Below are positions 8,373-16,838 of a stretch of 64,000 nt of DNA, one piece after another. The DNA lies in contig JAMLGZ010000001.1 in NCBI GenBank assembly GCA_023957385.1, positions 1,164,923 to 1,228,922 of the forward strand. Direction: 5' to 3'. The position numbers and the translations under genes were made by a program. Source of the stretch: Brumimicrobium sp. GTDB lineage: Bacteria > Bacteroidota > Bacteroidia > Flavobacteriales_D > Crocinitomicaceae. The notes below the pieces were generated by a model. That model had not been told where the DNA came from, searched no databases, and saw only the letters and a list, made by a program, of their open reading frames with translations. The number at the start of each line of letters is the position of its first letter. Within the stretch, counting starts at the first letter, position 1.

Positions 8373-10271
8373 ATGGAAGAGAAAATTAAATCGCTATTGT
8401 TGCAGCATAGTAGCGCGCTTTTTGGAAAAGAAATCGAAGAAAAAACAATTCAGTTCCAAAAGACGAGAAAGGATGTGGAGGGAGATATGACGTTGGTGGT
8501 TTTTCCATTTGTGAAATTACTTCAAACAAATCCTATAGAGGTTGGAAATAAAATTGGAAATTTTCTAATTGAAAATATTCAGGAAATTGAACGTTTTGAA
8601 GTGCTTAGCGGTTTTCTAAATTTAATCTTTTCTAAAGCATATTGGCTGGACAGTTTAAAAAACATGGCTGCTGATACTTCTTATGGATGTTCTTCAAATT
8701 CTACGAAAACATTTATGGTGGAGTATTCTTCTCCTAATACCAATAAACCTTTGCATTTAGGGCACATGCGAAATATCTTTTTAGGTTATAGCGTGGCCGA
8801 AATTTTAAAGGCAAATGGACATAAAGTAATCAAAACACAAATCATCAATGACAGAGGTATTCATATCTGTAAAAGTATGATTGCGTGGGAACGATATGCT
8901 CCGAAAAATGCACAGGGAGAACGAGAAACTCCTCAATCAACGGGCATGAAAGGTGACCATTTTGTAGGGAAATATTATATTGAATTTGATAAACAAGTAA
9001 CTGCACAAGGTTTTGACCTAGCAACATCTTGGAAAGAAAATAATTATACATCCACTGATATTTCTGAGGAAGCAAAGGAGAAATTACCTGGGTTATTTGA
9101 GGCTTATTCTTCTGCTGAAGATGATAAGAAGAAAAATAGTATAGGTCGAAAAATAGCAGCTTATGCAATTCCATTTACGGATTTAACTAAGGGTGCCAAA
9201 GAGATGTTGGTGAAGTGGGAAGCAAAAGATACGGAGGTGTATCAGTTGTGGCAACTCATGAATGGTTGGGTGTATAAAGGATTCGATTCTACCTATGACC
9301 GAATGACTGTGGATTTTGATAAGATTTATTATGAATCCGATACTTTCTTAATTGGAAAGGAAGTGGTAAATGATGGTTTAGCAAAAGGGATTTTCTATAA
9401 AAAAGAAGATGGTTCTGTTTGGATAGATTTATCTGGAGATGGTTTGGATGAAAAATTGCTATTGCGAGGTGACGGTACTGCCGTATATATGACACAAGAT
9501 ATTGGTACAGCAATCGACCGTTTTAAAGATTATCCTGATTTGAATGGAATTGTTTATACCGTTGGAGACGAGCAGAATTATCATTTCAAAGTTCTCTTCT
9601 TAATCCTTAAAAAATTAGGATACGAATGGGCAGATAATTGTTTCCATTTATCTTATGGAATGGTTGATTTGCCTGATGGTAAAATGAAATCCCGTGAAGG
9701 AAATGTGGTTGATGCGGATGAATTGATGGCTGAGGTGGTGGAAATTGCCAAAGAAAGTACACAAGAGAGAGGGCAGATTGAGGGGATGACTGATGCTGAA
9801 CGAGAAGAGCTATACGAAACTATTGGTTTGGGTGGATTAAAATATTTCTTGTTAAAAGTAGATCCTCAAAAACGTATGCAATTCAACCCGAATGAATCGA
9901 TTGAGTTAAATGGAAATACAGGACCTTTCATTCAATATACTTATGCGCGTATCAATTCATTGATAGCGCGTATAGGAGATGTTGTGACAGATAAACTTGC
10001 CATTGAACAAGCTGAGATCGATTTAATTAAACAATTGCACGAATTTCCACAAGTGATTCGAGAGGCAGGGGAGAATTATAGTCCGGCCTTGATAGCAAAT
10101 TACACATACGAGTTGGTGAAGGAATACAATTCATTTTACCAATCAAATAGCATCCTAAAAGAAGAAGATGAATCTTTGCGAAATGCTCGTATTCTGATTA
10201 GTCAAACTACGGGAGCGGTAATTAAAACAGCTATGCGTTTGTTGGGAATTAAGGTTCCAAATAGGATGTAG
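8373..10271 (+). CDS. argS: Arginyl-tRNA synthetase
   Basis: 632 residues, class Ia synthetase. N-terminal Add1 domain (1-90), catalytic HIGH signature as HLGH at 128-131 within KPLHLGHMRN, KMSKS loop as KMKSREG near 437-443 (the form usual in Bacteroidota), and a C-terminal DALR anticodon-binding domain ending LLGIKVPNRM. Charges tRNA-Arg with arginine in the cytoplasm. Second gene of the arginase operon; the rpsO promoter follows 36 bp after its stop. Confidence 0.98.
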   Translation: MEEKIKSLLLQHSSALFGKEIEEKTIQFQKTRKDVEGDMTLVVFPFVKLLQTNPIEVGNKIGNFLIENIQEIERFEVLSGFLNLIFSKAYWLDSLKNMAADTSYGCSSNSTKTFMVEYSSPNTNKPLHLGHMRNIFLGYSVAEILKANGHKVIKTQIINDRGIHICKSMIAWERYAPKNAQGERETPQSTGMKGDHFVGKYYIEFDKQVTAQGFDLATSWKENNYTSTDISEEAKEKLPGLFEAYSSAEDDKKKNSIGRKIAAYAIPFTDLTKGAKEMLVKWEAKDTEVYQLWQLMNGWVYKGFDSTYDRMTVDFDKIYYESDTFLIGKEVVNDGLAKGIFYKKEDGSVWIDLSGDGLDEKLLLRGDGTAVYMTQDIGTAIDRFKDYPDLNGIVYTVGDEQNYHFKVLFLILKKLGYEWADNCFHLSYGMVDLPDGKMKSREGNVVDADELMAEVVEIAKESTQERGQIEGMTDAEREELYETIGLGGLKYFLLKVDPQKRMQFNPNESIELNGNTGPFIQYTYARINSLIARIGDVVTDKLAIEQAEIDLIKQLHEFPQVIREAGENYSPALIANYTYELVKEYNSFYQSNSILKEEDESLRNARILISQTTGAVIKTAMRLLGIKVPNRM

Positions 10272-10307
10272 ATAGAAATCTGCCAAAGTAAAATATTTCC
10301 ATTTTAT

Positions 10308-10337
10308 TTTGAGATTCAAATAATATCACTACCTTTG
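10308..10337 (+). promoter_or_regulatory. rpsO promoter, TTTG-18-TACCTTTG
   Basis: A -33 element TTTG (10308-10311) and a -7 box TACCTTTG (10330-10337) separated by 18 bp, exactly the same architecture and spacing as the rpmH promoter at 31273-31302. Confidence 0.75.
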
Positions 10338-10385
10338 CCGAGCTAAAAAGTTTAGCGTACATAAAAATCATTAAATAATATTGGC

Positions 10386-10655
10386 ATGTATTTATCAGCA
10401 GAAAAGAAAAAAGAGATTTTCAAGAAACACGGAAAATCTGAGGCAAACACTGGTTCAGCAGAAGGACAAATTGCGTTGTTTACGTATAGAATTAGTCACT
10501 TAACTGAACACTTAAAAAAGAATCATAAAGACTATGGAACACAAAGAGCACTTCAGTTGCTAGTTGGTAAAAGAAGAAGTCTTTTAGATTATTTAAAGCA
10601 CAAAGACATCAATCGTTATAGAAATATAGTGAAAGAATTAGAATTGAGAAGATAA
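10386..10655 (+). CDS. rpsO: 30S ribosomal protein S15
   Basis: 89 residues, full family length. Carries the S15 signature (KHGKSEANTGSAEGQIALFTYRI...HLKKNHKDYGTQRALQLLVGKRR) with the TGS.EGQ, H-x4-HLK and R.L..LVGKRR.LLDYL blocks that contact 16S rRNA helices h20-h22. Own strong promoter upstream, own terminator downstream, and followed by pnp as in many bacteria. A 9-bp perfect hairpin (10642-10664) lies across its stop codon. Confidence 0.98.
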   Translation: MYLSAEKKKEIFKKHGKSEANTGSAEGQIALFTYRISHLTEHLKKNHKDYGTQRALQLLVGKRRSLLDYLKHKDINRYRNIVKELELRR

Positions 10656-10664
10656 TTCTCAATT
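10642..10664 (+). promoter_or_regulatory. Hairpin across the rpsO stop codon
   Basis: Perfect 9-bp stem AATTGAGAA/TTCTCAATT with a five-base loop that contains part of the TAA stop. It lacks a U-run, so it is more likely an RNA-stability or processing element than a terminator. Position resembles the rpsO-pnp processing region known from enterobacteria, but no homology is claimed. Confidence 0.45.
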
Positions 10665-10680
10665 TACATTGATTTATTGG

Positions 10681-10721
10681 AAAAAGGGGGGCGTTCGAGT
10701 GAATCGAAGTTCCCCTTTTTT
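10681..10721 (+). terminator. rpsO terminator
   Basis: Outer stem AAAAAGGGG/CCCCTTTTT with an inner TTCGA/TCGAA stem, followed by T. Lies between rpsO and pnp; some read-through would feed pnp, for which no separate promoter box is evident. Confidence 0.85.
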
Positions 10722-10750
10722 GTTAAATTTTAAAAAGTAAAAGATAAAAT

Positions 10751-12880
10751 ATGAATATAGGAATTAAAAAAAGCATCACCATTGGTGGGAAAGAAATTTC
10801 TGTAGAGACCGGAAAATTAGCTAAACAAGCAGACGGTTCTGTAGAAGTTAGAATGGGAGGAACAGTTGTTCTGGCAACAGTTGTGTCAGCACCAGATGCT
10901 AAAGACGGTGTGGATTTTATGCCACTAACAGTAGATTATAGAGAGAAATTTTCAGGTGCAGGTCGTATCCCAGGAAGCTTTATGCGTAGAGAAGCTAGAC
11001 CAACAGATCATGAAATATTAGTTATGAGATTGGTGGATAGAGCACTTCGTCCATTATTCCCAGATGATTACCACGCGGATACACAAGTATTTATTCAAAT
11101 GTATGCGTTTGATGGGGAGAATCACCCAGATGCTCTTGCAGGTTTTGCTGCATCTGCTGCTCTTGCAGTTTCTAACATTCCATTTAATGGACCTATGTCA
11201 GAAGTGCGAGTTGCTCGTGTAAACGGTGAATTCATCATCAATCCAACAATTTCTGAAATGGAATCTGCTGATATCGATTTGATGATTGCAGGAAGCATGA
11301 AGGATATTGTAATGATCGAGGGAGAATCTCACGAAATTCAAGAATCTGAATTAGTAGAAGCTATTCGATTAGCTCATGAAGCCATTAAAAAGCAATGTCA
11401 ATTCCAATTAGATTTAGCTGCTGAAATCCCAACATCTTCTCCAAAAAGAGAATATTGTCATGAAACAAATGATGAAGAATTAGAAAAGAAAATTCATGAT
11501 TTCGCTTATGGAAAATGTAAAGAAGTAGCTTCAAAAGGTTGTGCTGACAAACATAAGCGCTCTGAATATTTTGACGCTATTAAGGAAGAGGTGAAAGCTT
11601 TATTTACTGAAGAAGAATTAGAAGAAAAAGCTGAATTAATCAGTAAATACTTTAAAAATACCATGAAGGAAGCGGTGCGAGATGTAATCTTATTTGATCG
11701 CATTCGTTTAGATGGAAGACAAACAACTGATATTCGTCCAATTTGGAGTGAAGTAGATTATTTACCAGGTGTTCACGGTTCTGCTGTGTTTACAAGAGGG
11801 GAAACGCAATCACTTACTACACTTACATTAGGTGGTAAATTAGATGAGCAGTTATTGGATGAAGGTACTTTCCAAAAAACAGAAAACTTCTTATTACATT
11901 ATAACTTCCCTCCATTTAGTACAGGAGAAGCTAGACCGGTGAGAGGTGTTTCTCGAAGAGAAATTGGTCACGGAAACTTAGCATTGAGAGCATTGAAATA
12001 TGTGTTGCCAGAAGGGAATCCATATACTATTCGTTTGGTATCTGATATCCTAGAATCTAACGGTTCTTCATCTATGGCTACAGTTTGTGCTGGTACACTA
12101 GCTTTAATGGATGGTGGTATTCAAATTAAAGCACCAGTTTCTGGTATCGCTATGGGACTTATCATGAATAAAGAAGGGAAGTATGCGATTCTTTCTGATA
12201 TCTTAGGTGATGAGGATCATTTAGGAGATATGGACTTTAAAATTACAGGTACTGCAAATGGTATTACAGCTTGCCAAATGGATATTAAAGTAGATGGTCT
12301 TCCTTATGAAGTTTTAGCTGAAGCATTAAATCAAGCAAAAGCAGGACGTTTACATATCTTGGGTAAGATTACTGATACAATTGCTACTCCAAGACCAGAA
12401 TTGAAGCCAACGGCTCCAAGAATGGAAATGTTTAGAGTTCCAAATGAAGTGATTGGTGCTATTATCGGGCCTGGAGGAAAAATTATCCAACAAATCCAAA
12501 AAGATTCTAAAGCTACCATTACCATTGAGGAGGATGAAAAAACAGGAGAAGGAGTGGTGCAAATTTTAGCTACTAACGGTGAGTCTATGGAAATGGCTTC
12601 GAAAGCAGTAAAAGCAATTGCTTTCCCTCCAACTGTAGAAGAAGGTGAAATTTACGAAGGAAAAATAAAGTCAGTTCAGGCTTATGGTGTTTTCGTTGAG
12701 ATTCTTCCAGGTACAGATGGCTTGATTCACGTTTCTGAATTTGCTCCTGAGCGTATTGCAAACATGTCAGATGTTGCAAAAGAAGGAGATGTTGTTAAAT
12801 TCAAAGTGATTGGTAAAGATGCCAAAACTAAGAAATGGAAGTTGTCCCGTAAAATATTGATGGAACAGCCACAACAATAG
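10751..12880 (+). CDS. pnp: Polyribonucleotide nucleotidyltransferase (PNPase)
   Basis: 709 residues, standard length. Two RNase PH domains (about 8-230 and 315-540), a KH domain with [17 protein letters not shown] near 565, and a C-terminal S1 domain ([20 protein letters not shown]...LIHVSE). Phosphorolytic 3'-5' exoribonuclease of the RNA degradosome. The rpsO-pnp order and the intervening hairpins suggest expression partly by read-through. Closed by a strong terminator at 12886-12916. Confidence 0.98.
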   Translation: MNIGIKKSITIGGKEISVETGKLAKQADGSVEVRMGGTVVLATVVSAPDAKDGVDFMPLTVDYREKFSGAGRIPGSFMRREARPTDHEILVMRLVDRALRPLFPDDYHADTQVFIQMYAFDGENHPDALAGFAASAALAVSNIPFNGPMSEVRVARVNGEFIINPTISEMESADIDLMIAGSMKDIVMIEGESHEIQESELVEAIRLAHEAIKKQCQFQLDLAAEIPTSSPKREYCHETNDEELEKKIHDFAYGKCKEVASKGCADKHKRSEYFDAIKEEVKALFTEEELEEKAELISKYFKNTMKEAVRDVILFDRIRLDGRQTTDIRPIWSEVDYLPGVHGSAVFTRGETQSLTTLTLGGKLDEQLLDEGTFQKTENFLLHYNFPPFSTGEARPVRGVSRREIGHGNLALRALKYVLPEGNPYTIRLVSDILESNGSSSMATVCAGTLALMDGGIQIKAPVSGIAMGLIMNKEGKYAILSDILGDEDHLGDMDFKITGTANGITACQMDIKVDGLPYEVLAEALNQAKAGRLHILGKITDTIATPRPELKPTAPRMEMFRVPNEVIGAIIGPGGKIIQQIQKDSKATITIEEDEKTGEGVVQILATNGESMEMASKAVKAIAFPPTVEEGEIYEGKIKSVQAYGVFVEILPGTDGLIHVSEFAPERIANMSDVAKEGDVVKFKVIGKDAKTKKWKLSRKILMEQPQQ

Positions 12881-12885
12881 ATTTT

Positions 12886-12919
12886 AAAAGCCGCTAACTA
12901 AAAATTAGCGGCTTTTTTT
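12886..12919 (+). terminator. pnp terminator
   Basis: Perfect 12-bp stem AAAAGCCGCTAA/TTAGCGGCTTTT with a seven-base loop and following T-run. Confidence 0.93.
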
Positions 12920-12943
12920 AACTTTTATAGCAAAAAAATCGTC

Positions 12944-12951
12944 TATATTTG
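12944..12951 (+). promoter_or_regulatory. -7 box TATATTTG for the PorP/SprF paralog
   Basis: Exact TAnnTTTG 31 bp before the start codon at 12983 and just after the pnp terminator. Confidence 0.55.
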
Positions 12952-12982
12952 GACTTACTTATTTTAAAATAAGTTTATACGG

Positions 12983-14017
12983 ATGAAAGTACATAAAATT
13001 GGGATATTGATTGGGTTTGCATGTTTTGCGTTACAAGGCTTTGCACAAGATGTCCATTTTTCTATGATGCGCTTTTCTCCACTTACCGTAAATCCTGGAT
13101 TAGCGGGTTTAAACGGTAAATATAATGCCGTTGTAAATTTCAAAAATCAATGGAATGCAGTTGCCTCTCCCTATAATACGATTGCAGCGTCTTTTGATAT
13201 GAAGTTTAAAGAACCTATTAAAAAAAGAGGATTCTTAGCTGCAGGTATTAATCTTTTTTATGATATGGCTGGAGATTTGAAAATGACTTCTACCAATATA
13301 GATGCAAATATAGCCTATCATATTCGTTTGGGGAATTTGAGTACACTTGGATTAGGAGTGCAAACAGGATTTAGTCAGCGTGGACTCGGGAGGGTTGATG
13401 GTATGTATGCCAGTCAGTACGATGGACAAGATTTTAATTCAGATATTCCAAGCGGAGAGAATTTCCGTCAGATGAGTTTTGGTTTTTTTGATGTAGGTGC
13501 TGGATTGGTGTATAACTATAATTCACTATCTAATAAAATTTTTAATTCTTCTGGATTTGATTTAAAAGTAGGTTTCGGAGCCTATCATTTTACAAGACCT
13601 AATTATACTTATTTACAAGGAGGAAATGATGATTACAATATTCGCTATTCCGGATTTGTGGATGCAGAAATCCCACTTGGGAAATCGCGTATAGCACTTT
13701 TACCATCTGTATATTATCAACGTCAAGGTAAGAATCAAGAAATTCTGGTGGGACTTTATATCAAATATAAAATCATGCGTTCCTCTATTCAAACTGATTT
13801 AATGGATGATTTTTCTATATCGTACGCACCTATTTATAGGGTGAACGATGCGTTTGTGAATGCTATCTTGTTAACGTATAAAGAATATACCTTAGGTTTT
13901 GCGTATGATGTTAATCTCTCACAGCTAACTTCAGTGAGTAAAGGAAGGGGAGGAGTAGAATTTATTTTTAGATATTCCCTCAAAGAACAGCACATGTCAA
14001 GTGCACGTATTCACTAA
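12983..14017 (+). CDS. PorP/SprF family outer-membrane protein
   Basis: 344 residues with signal peptide (MKVHKIGILIGFACFALQGFAQ). The start of the mature protein (DVHFSMMRFSPLTVNPGLAGLNGKYN) is the PorP/SprF hallmark: HFS/QFSQ, then NPGLAG, then RNQW-like KNQWNAV. The rest is a barrel of about 14 strands ending with a Phe-rich strand (FIFRYSL). Family members anchor or export large T9SS adhesins or dock the PorE/PorK machinery. It stands alone with its own promoter; its stop codon overlaps that of the convergent nuclease-like gene. Usually such paralogs sit beside their cargo gene; here none is next to it on the same strand. Confidence 0.85.
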   Translation: MKVHKIGILIGFACFALQGFAQDVHFSMMRFSPLTVNPGLAGLNGKYNAVVNFKNQWNAVASPYNTIAASFDMKFKEPIKKRGFLAAGINLFYDMAGDLKMTSTNIDANIAYHIRLGNLSTLGLGVQTGFSQRGLGRVDGMYASQYDGQDFNSDIPSGENFRQMSFGFFDVGAGLVYNYNSLSNKIFNSSGFDLKVGFGAYHFTRPNYTYLQGGNDDYNIRYSGFVDAEIPLGKSRIALLPSVYYQRQGKNQEILVGLYIKYKIMRSSIQTDLMDDFSISYAPIYRVNDAFVNAILLTYKEYTLGFAYDVNLSQLTSVSKGRGGVEFIFRYSLKEQHMSSARIH

Positions 14018-15942
14018 TTTCCAATAAATAAATATTCCTTAAGTTTTTCGAGTGTAGCAGGTCCTATTCCCTTGATGCCTAATAATTCATCCATGGTATT
14101 GAAATAACCGTTTTCTTGTCTATACTCCACAATAGAAGTAGCTGTTTTTATTCCAACTCCCTTAATTAACATCAAATCTTCGATGCTGGCATAATTGATG
14201 TCTAGTGGGAATAAATTCTTTAGCTTCTCAGCTTCAGGGGTAAGTTTTTTCGTGTTTATTAATTCAGGATGGGCCCAGATACCTATTCCATGTTCTTTAG
14301 CATATTTTTCTGCTAAAAGGAAAGATTGGATAGAATCTTCTTGTTGTCTGTTTTTTTTAGAATAAATAGCATTTCCTGTAGCAAGTAACTGGTGATTTAC
14401 CTGAGTGTTTATACTATCTTTTCTTGCTGTCACGTATGCAAAATAGCGGTTAAAATAATGTTCAGGTTTCTCTTTTCCAGCAGAAAATTTAAGTGAAGCA
14501 CCTTGCAATAATTCTTTCAGATAAGCATTCGCTTCTGCTGAGTAGTAAAAAGATGAATCTTTATGTCCTGCCCAAATTCTAGGAAGTTCTATACCTAATA
14601 AAGAAACGGGATACATAAAAGTTGTATCCAATTCCACATCGATTGTTCCATTGTCATTTATTTTAAAATTGGTGTACCACTTACTAGTATCTATTTCGGG
14701 GTATCTATGATAGCTTATCCCTTTCGCTCTATTTTGTACTCCCGAAAAATCTTGATAGAATTGATTCGCAATTTTGTTATCAAAAATCATCAAGATATTT
14801 TCGTCATTTGCTAGTTCAGCAGCTTTTGAAAAGTTGTAGGAACCAACAAGAACAACTGATTTATGTTGTTCAGGGTAAGGATATCTTGCATCTATAATAA
14901 TGGTTTTTTCATGTAGCTTTCTCACTTCTTTACCAGGAAGGATAGAGCGTTTTCCAAAGGACATCTCTGGCTTTGTCCAAATATCTCCCGTATTTCTGTA
15001 ACGGGCATAAAATGCAGGGTCTATTACCCCATTTAAATAAATTTCACCTCTTCCGGAGCGGTCAATCATTGCCTGACTAAGTGGGATATTGGAGCTTATA
15101 GCAAATGCTAAAAAATTCACATCATGTAATGCGTACTTTTCGATGAGTTCTGTAATTCTTGTGGAAATACTTGGTTTTGTATTTCCTCTGTCCATAGGTC
15201 CAAAATAGGCTTCTACACGTGTATTCCCAACAAAATGTATATTATTCTTACTCTTATGCTTGTCTTTGTGAAATTTGGCAGAATTGGCATTTGGAATAAT
15301 CGTTTTGCTTCCCCACATTTGCTCAAATTCTTCCGCATAGGTCTCTGTTATTCTATTGTCTTTGATAACAAGTGTTGCATTGGTGTTCCACGGACCAGTG
15401 TATGTTAGGTTCATAGTACCAGTCCATACATATTTATCTTCAGGATCTTCGCTTATGTTGTCAATCACTGCAAATTTATGGTGCATAATAGCTCCAGCAT
15501 TGGGTAAATTTTGAGCTAAAGACACTATTTTTCCATCTGGAAAATAAACGGTACCCGCATCATCTATGCTGTATATGCCAGCTTTACGTAATGTATCCCA
15601 AATAAGAGTATTGTATTTTGGGACTCTGTTTCGAGTACTGTTATCGGTTACCACGCGTACACGGACACCACGTCTTGCTGCATTAGCTAGAGCATGTGCA
15701 ATACGCATATTTTGAAAATCATAAGCAGCTACATCTACACTGAATTTGGCACTATCAATACGATGGATAAGCGGTAGCATCATGTCGTATAAATCGTGGG
15801 AGTAATTGTTGGGAAGTGCTACACTGTGGTCGGAACGTTCGTTAAAATATACTTTAATCCATTCCACTTTACTGGAATCTCTTTTTGTAGCAAAAGAAGT
15901 AAAACTTGACAGGATAAAGCAGAATAAAAATAACTTATACAT
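14014..15942 (-). CDS. Secreted PLD / SNase-like / helix-hairpin-helix protein
   Basis: 642 residues with a signal peptide (MYKLFLFCFILSSFTSFA). Domains in order: first phospholipase D lobe with H154-x-K156-x4-D161; second lobe with H344-x-K346-x4-D351 and the usual GSYNFS downstream, so both HKD motifs are complete; a region about 428-558 resembling staphylococcal nuclease (DNGTIDVEL, LLGIELP, RYFAYVT, AEKYAKEHGIGIWAH); and a ComEA-type double helix-hairpin-helix DNA-binding region (580-640: INYASIEDLMLIKGVGIKTA, IKGIGPATLEKLK). The SNase catalytic Arg/Glu positions look altered. Best read as an extracytoplasmic DNase or DNA-processing enzyme; phospholipase activity is possible. Probably co-transcribed behind comB (26-bp gap). 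Confidence 0.85.
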   Translation of the reverse strand: MYKLFLFCFILSSFTSFATKRDSSKVEWIKVYFNERSDHSVALPNNYSHDLYDMMLPLIHRIDSAKFSVDVAAYDFQNMRIAHALANAARRGVRVRVVTDNSTRNRVPKYNTLIWDTLRKAGIYSIDDAGTVYFPDGKIVSLAQNLPNAGAIMHHKFAVIDNISEDPEDKYVWTGTMNLTYTGPWNTNATLVIKDNRITETYAEEFEQMWGSKTIIPNANSAKFHKDKHKSKNNIHFVGNTRVEAYFGPMDRGNTKPSISTRITELIEKYALHDVNFLAFAISSNIPLSQAMIDRSGRGEIYLNGVIDPAFYARYRNTGDIWTKPEMSFGKRSILPGKEVRKLHEKTIIIDARYPYPEQHKSVVLVGSYNFSKAAELANDENILMIFDNKIANQFYQDFSGVQNRAKGISYHRYPEIDTSKWYTNFKINDNGTIDVELDTTFMYPVSLLGIELPRIWAGHKDSSFYYSAEANAYLKELLQGASLKFSAGKEKPEHYFNRYFAYVTARKDSINTQVNHQLLATGNAIYSKKNRQQEDSIQSFLLAEKYAKEHGIGIWAHPELINTKKLTPEAEKLKNLFPLDINYASIEDLMLIKGVGIKTATSIVEYRQENGYFNTMDELLGIKGIGPATLEKLKEYLFIGN

Positions 15943-15968
15943 GAACGTTGATTTTTATACGGTTCGAT

Positions 15969-16691
15969 TTACAGCTCTAACTTAACAATTTTATTGCCAC
16001 GAAGTATAGGGATGACATTCATTTGATTTGGGGTGAGACAATATTTTACATCTTCGTTAAGATTGAGACGCTTTAAACGTCTTCGGTGTGAGCTAGCTTT
16101 TAAAAAACCTAGATAGTTAGTTCTTGCTTGATAGTATAAATATTTGGCAGCAATGGAAGAATCTTCATTTGATGAAAAAAGCCCTGTTTTAGTAGCACCT
16201 TCAACAATTCCTCCTGCGCAAATGGTATCTTCTAAATTGAAATTATCTTTCCATCCCGAACAAAGACATAATACACTTTTATCTTGCTTTATAACCCAAT
16301 CGACTACGGTGTCAAGATTTAAAAATGAAGCTATAATAAGAATTTCGGCCTCTTTAGCAGTTTCGATGGCTACTGTTCCATTGGTAGTTGATAGAACGAG
16401 GTCTTTTCCTTTCACCTTATCGGTCATATAGCTGTAAGGAGAGTTGCCAAATTCAAAGCCATCTACTATTTCCCCTTGACGTTCTGCGCCTACCAAATAG
16501 CCTTTATCTTTATATTTAAGAGCTTCTTCGATTGTAGCAACAGGAATAATGCTATTCACTCCAAAATTGATGGCGGCACAAATAGCAGATGTAGCTCTCA
16601 ATGCATCAATCACTATTACAATTTCAAATTTCCCTTTGAAATATTCGTAATCTTTTGGAGTAAAACAAACCTCGATTAAATTTTTCTGCAT
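15969..16691 (-). CDS. comB: 2-phosphosulfolactate phosphatase family protein (ComB)
   Basis: 240 residues, family length. Diagnostic blocks: VIVIDALRATSAI, GAERQGEIVDGFEFGNSP, LSTTNGTVAI, CSGWKDNFNLEDTICAGGIV. ComB removes phosphate from 2-phosphosulfolactate in coenzyme M biosynthesis of archaea; Bacteroidota have the gene without coenzyme M, so the true substrate (perhaps sulfolactate-related) is open. The start codon lies exactly four bases after a TACCTTCG box, predicting a leaderless transcript. Leads a two-gene unit with the PLD-type gene. Confidence 0.87.
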   Translation of the reverse strand: MQKNLIEVCFTPKDYEYFKGKFEIVIVIDALRATSAICAAINFGVNSIIPVATIEEALKYKDKGYLVGAERQGEIVDGFEFGNSPYSYMTDKVKGKDLVLSTTNGTVAIETAKEAEILIIASFLNLDTVVDWVIKQDKSVLCLCSGWKDNFNLEDTICAGGIVEGATKTGLFSSNEDSSIAAKYLYYQARTNYLGFLKASSHRRRLKRLNLNEDVKYCLTPNQMNVIPILRGNKIVKLEL

Positions 16692-16695
16692 AGTG

Positions 16696-16703
16696 CGAAG
16701 GTA
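16696..16703 (-). promoter_or_regulatory. comB promoter box TACCTTCG, four bases from the start codon
   Basis: TAnnTTyG followed by CACT and then ATG (16691). A TTG on the minus strand at 16723-16725 lies 19 bp upstream as a possible -33 element. Transcription would begin at or within a base of the start codon. Confidence 0.55.
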
Positions 16704-16838
16704 AAAAAAAACTAATTATTCTCAATAACCACGTAATATTTTAACCAATTTAACAAAATTTTCACGATATTTGTATGTTGTGAATGATTCTGTTTTATAA
16801 GTGTAACAGAATGAGTGAATTTACGTTAGAAAGGAAGT

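Noticed and set aside
8845-9174. 109-codon minus-strand frame inside argS
   Set aside because: Antisense to the catalytic part of argS, low-complexity translation, no promoter or homology pattern.
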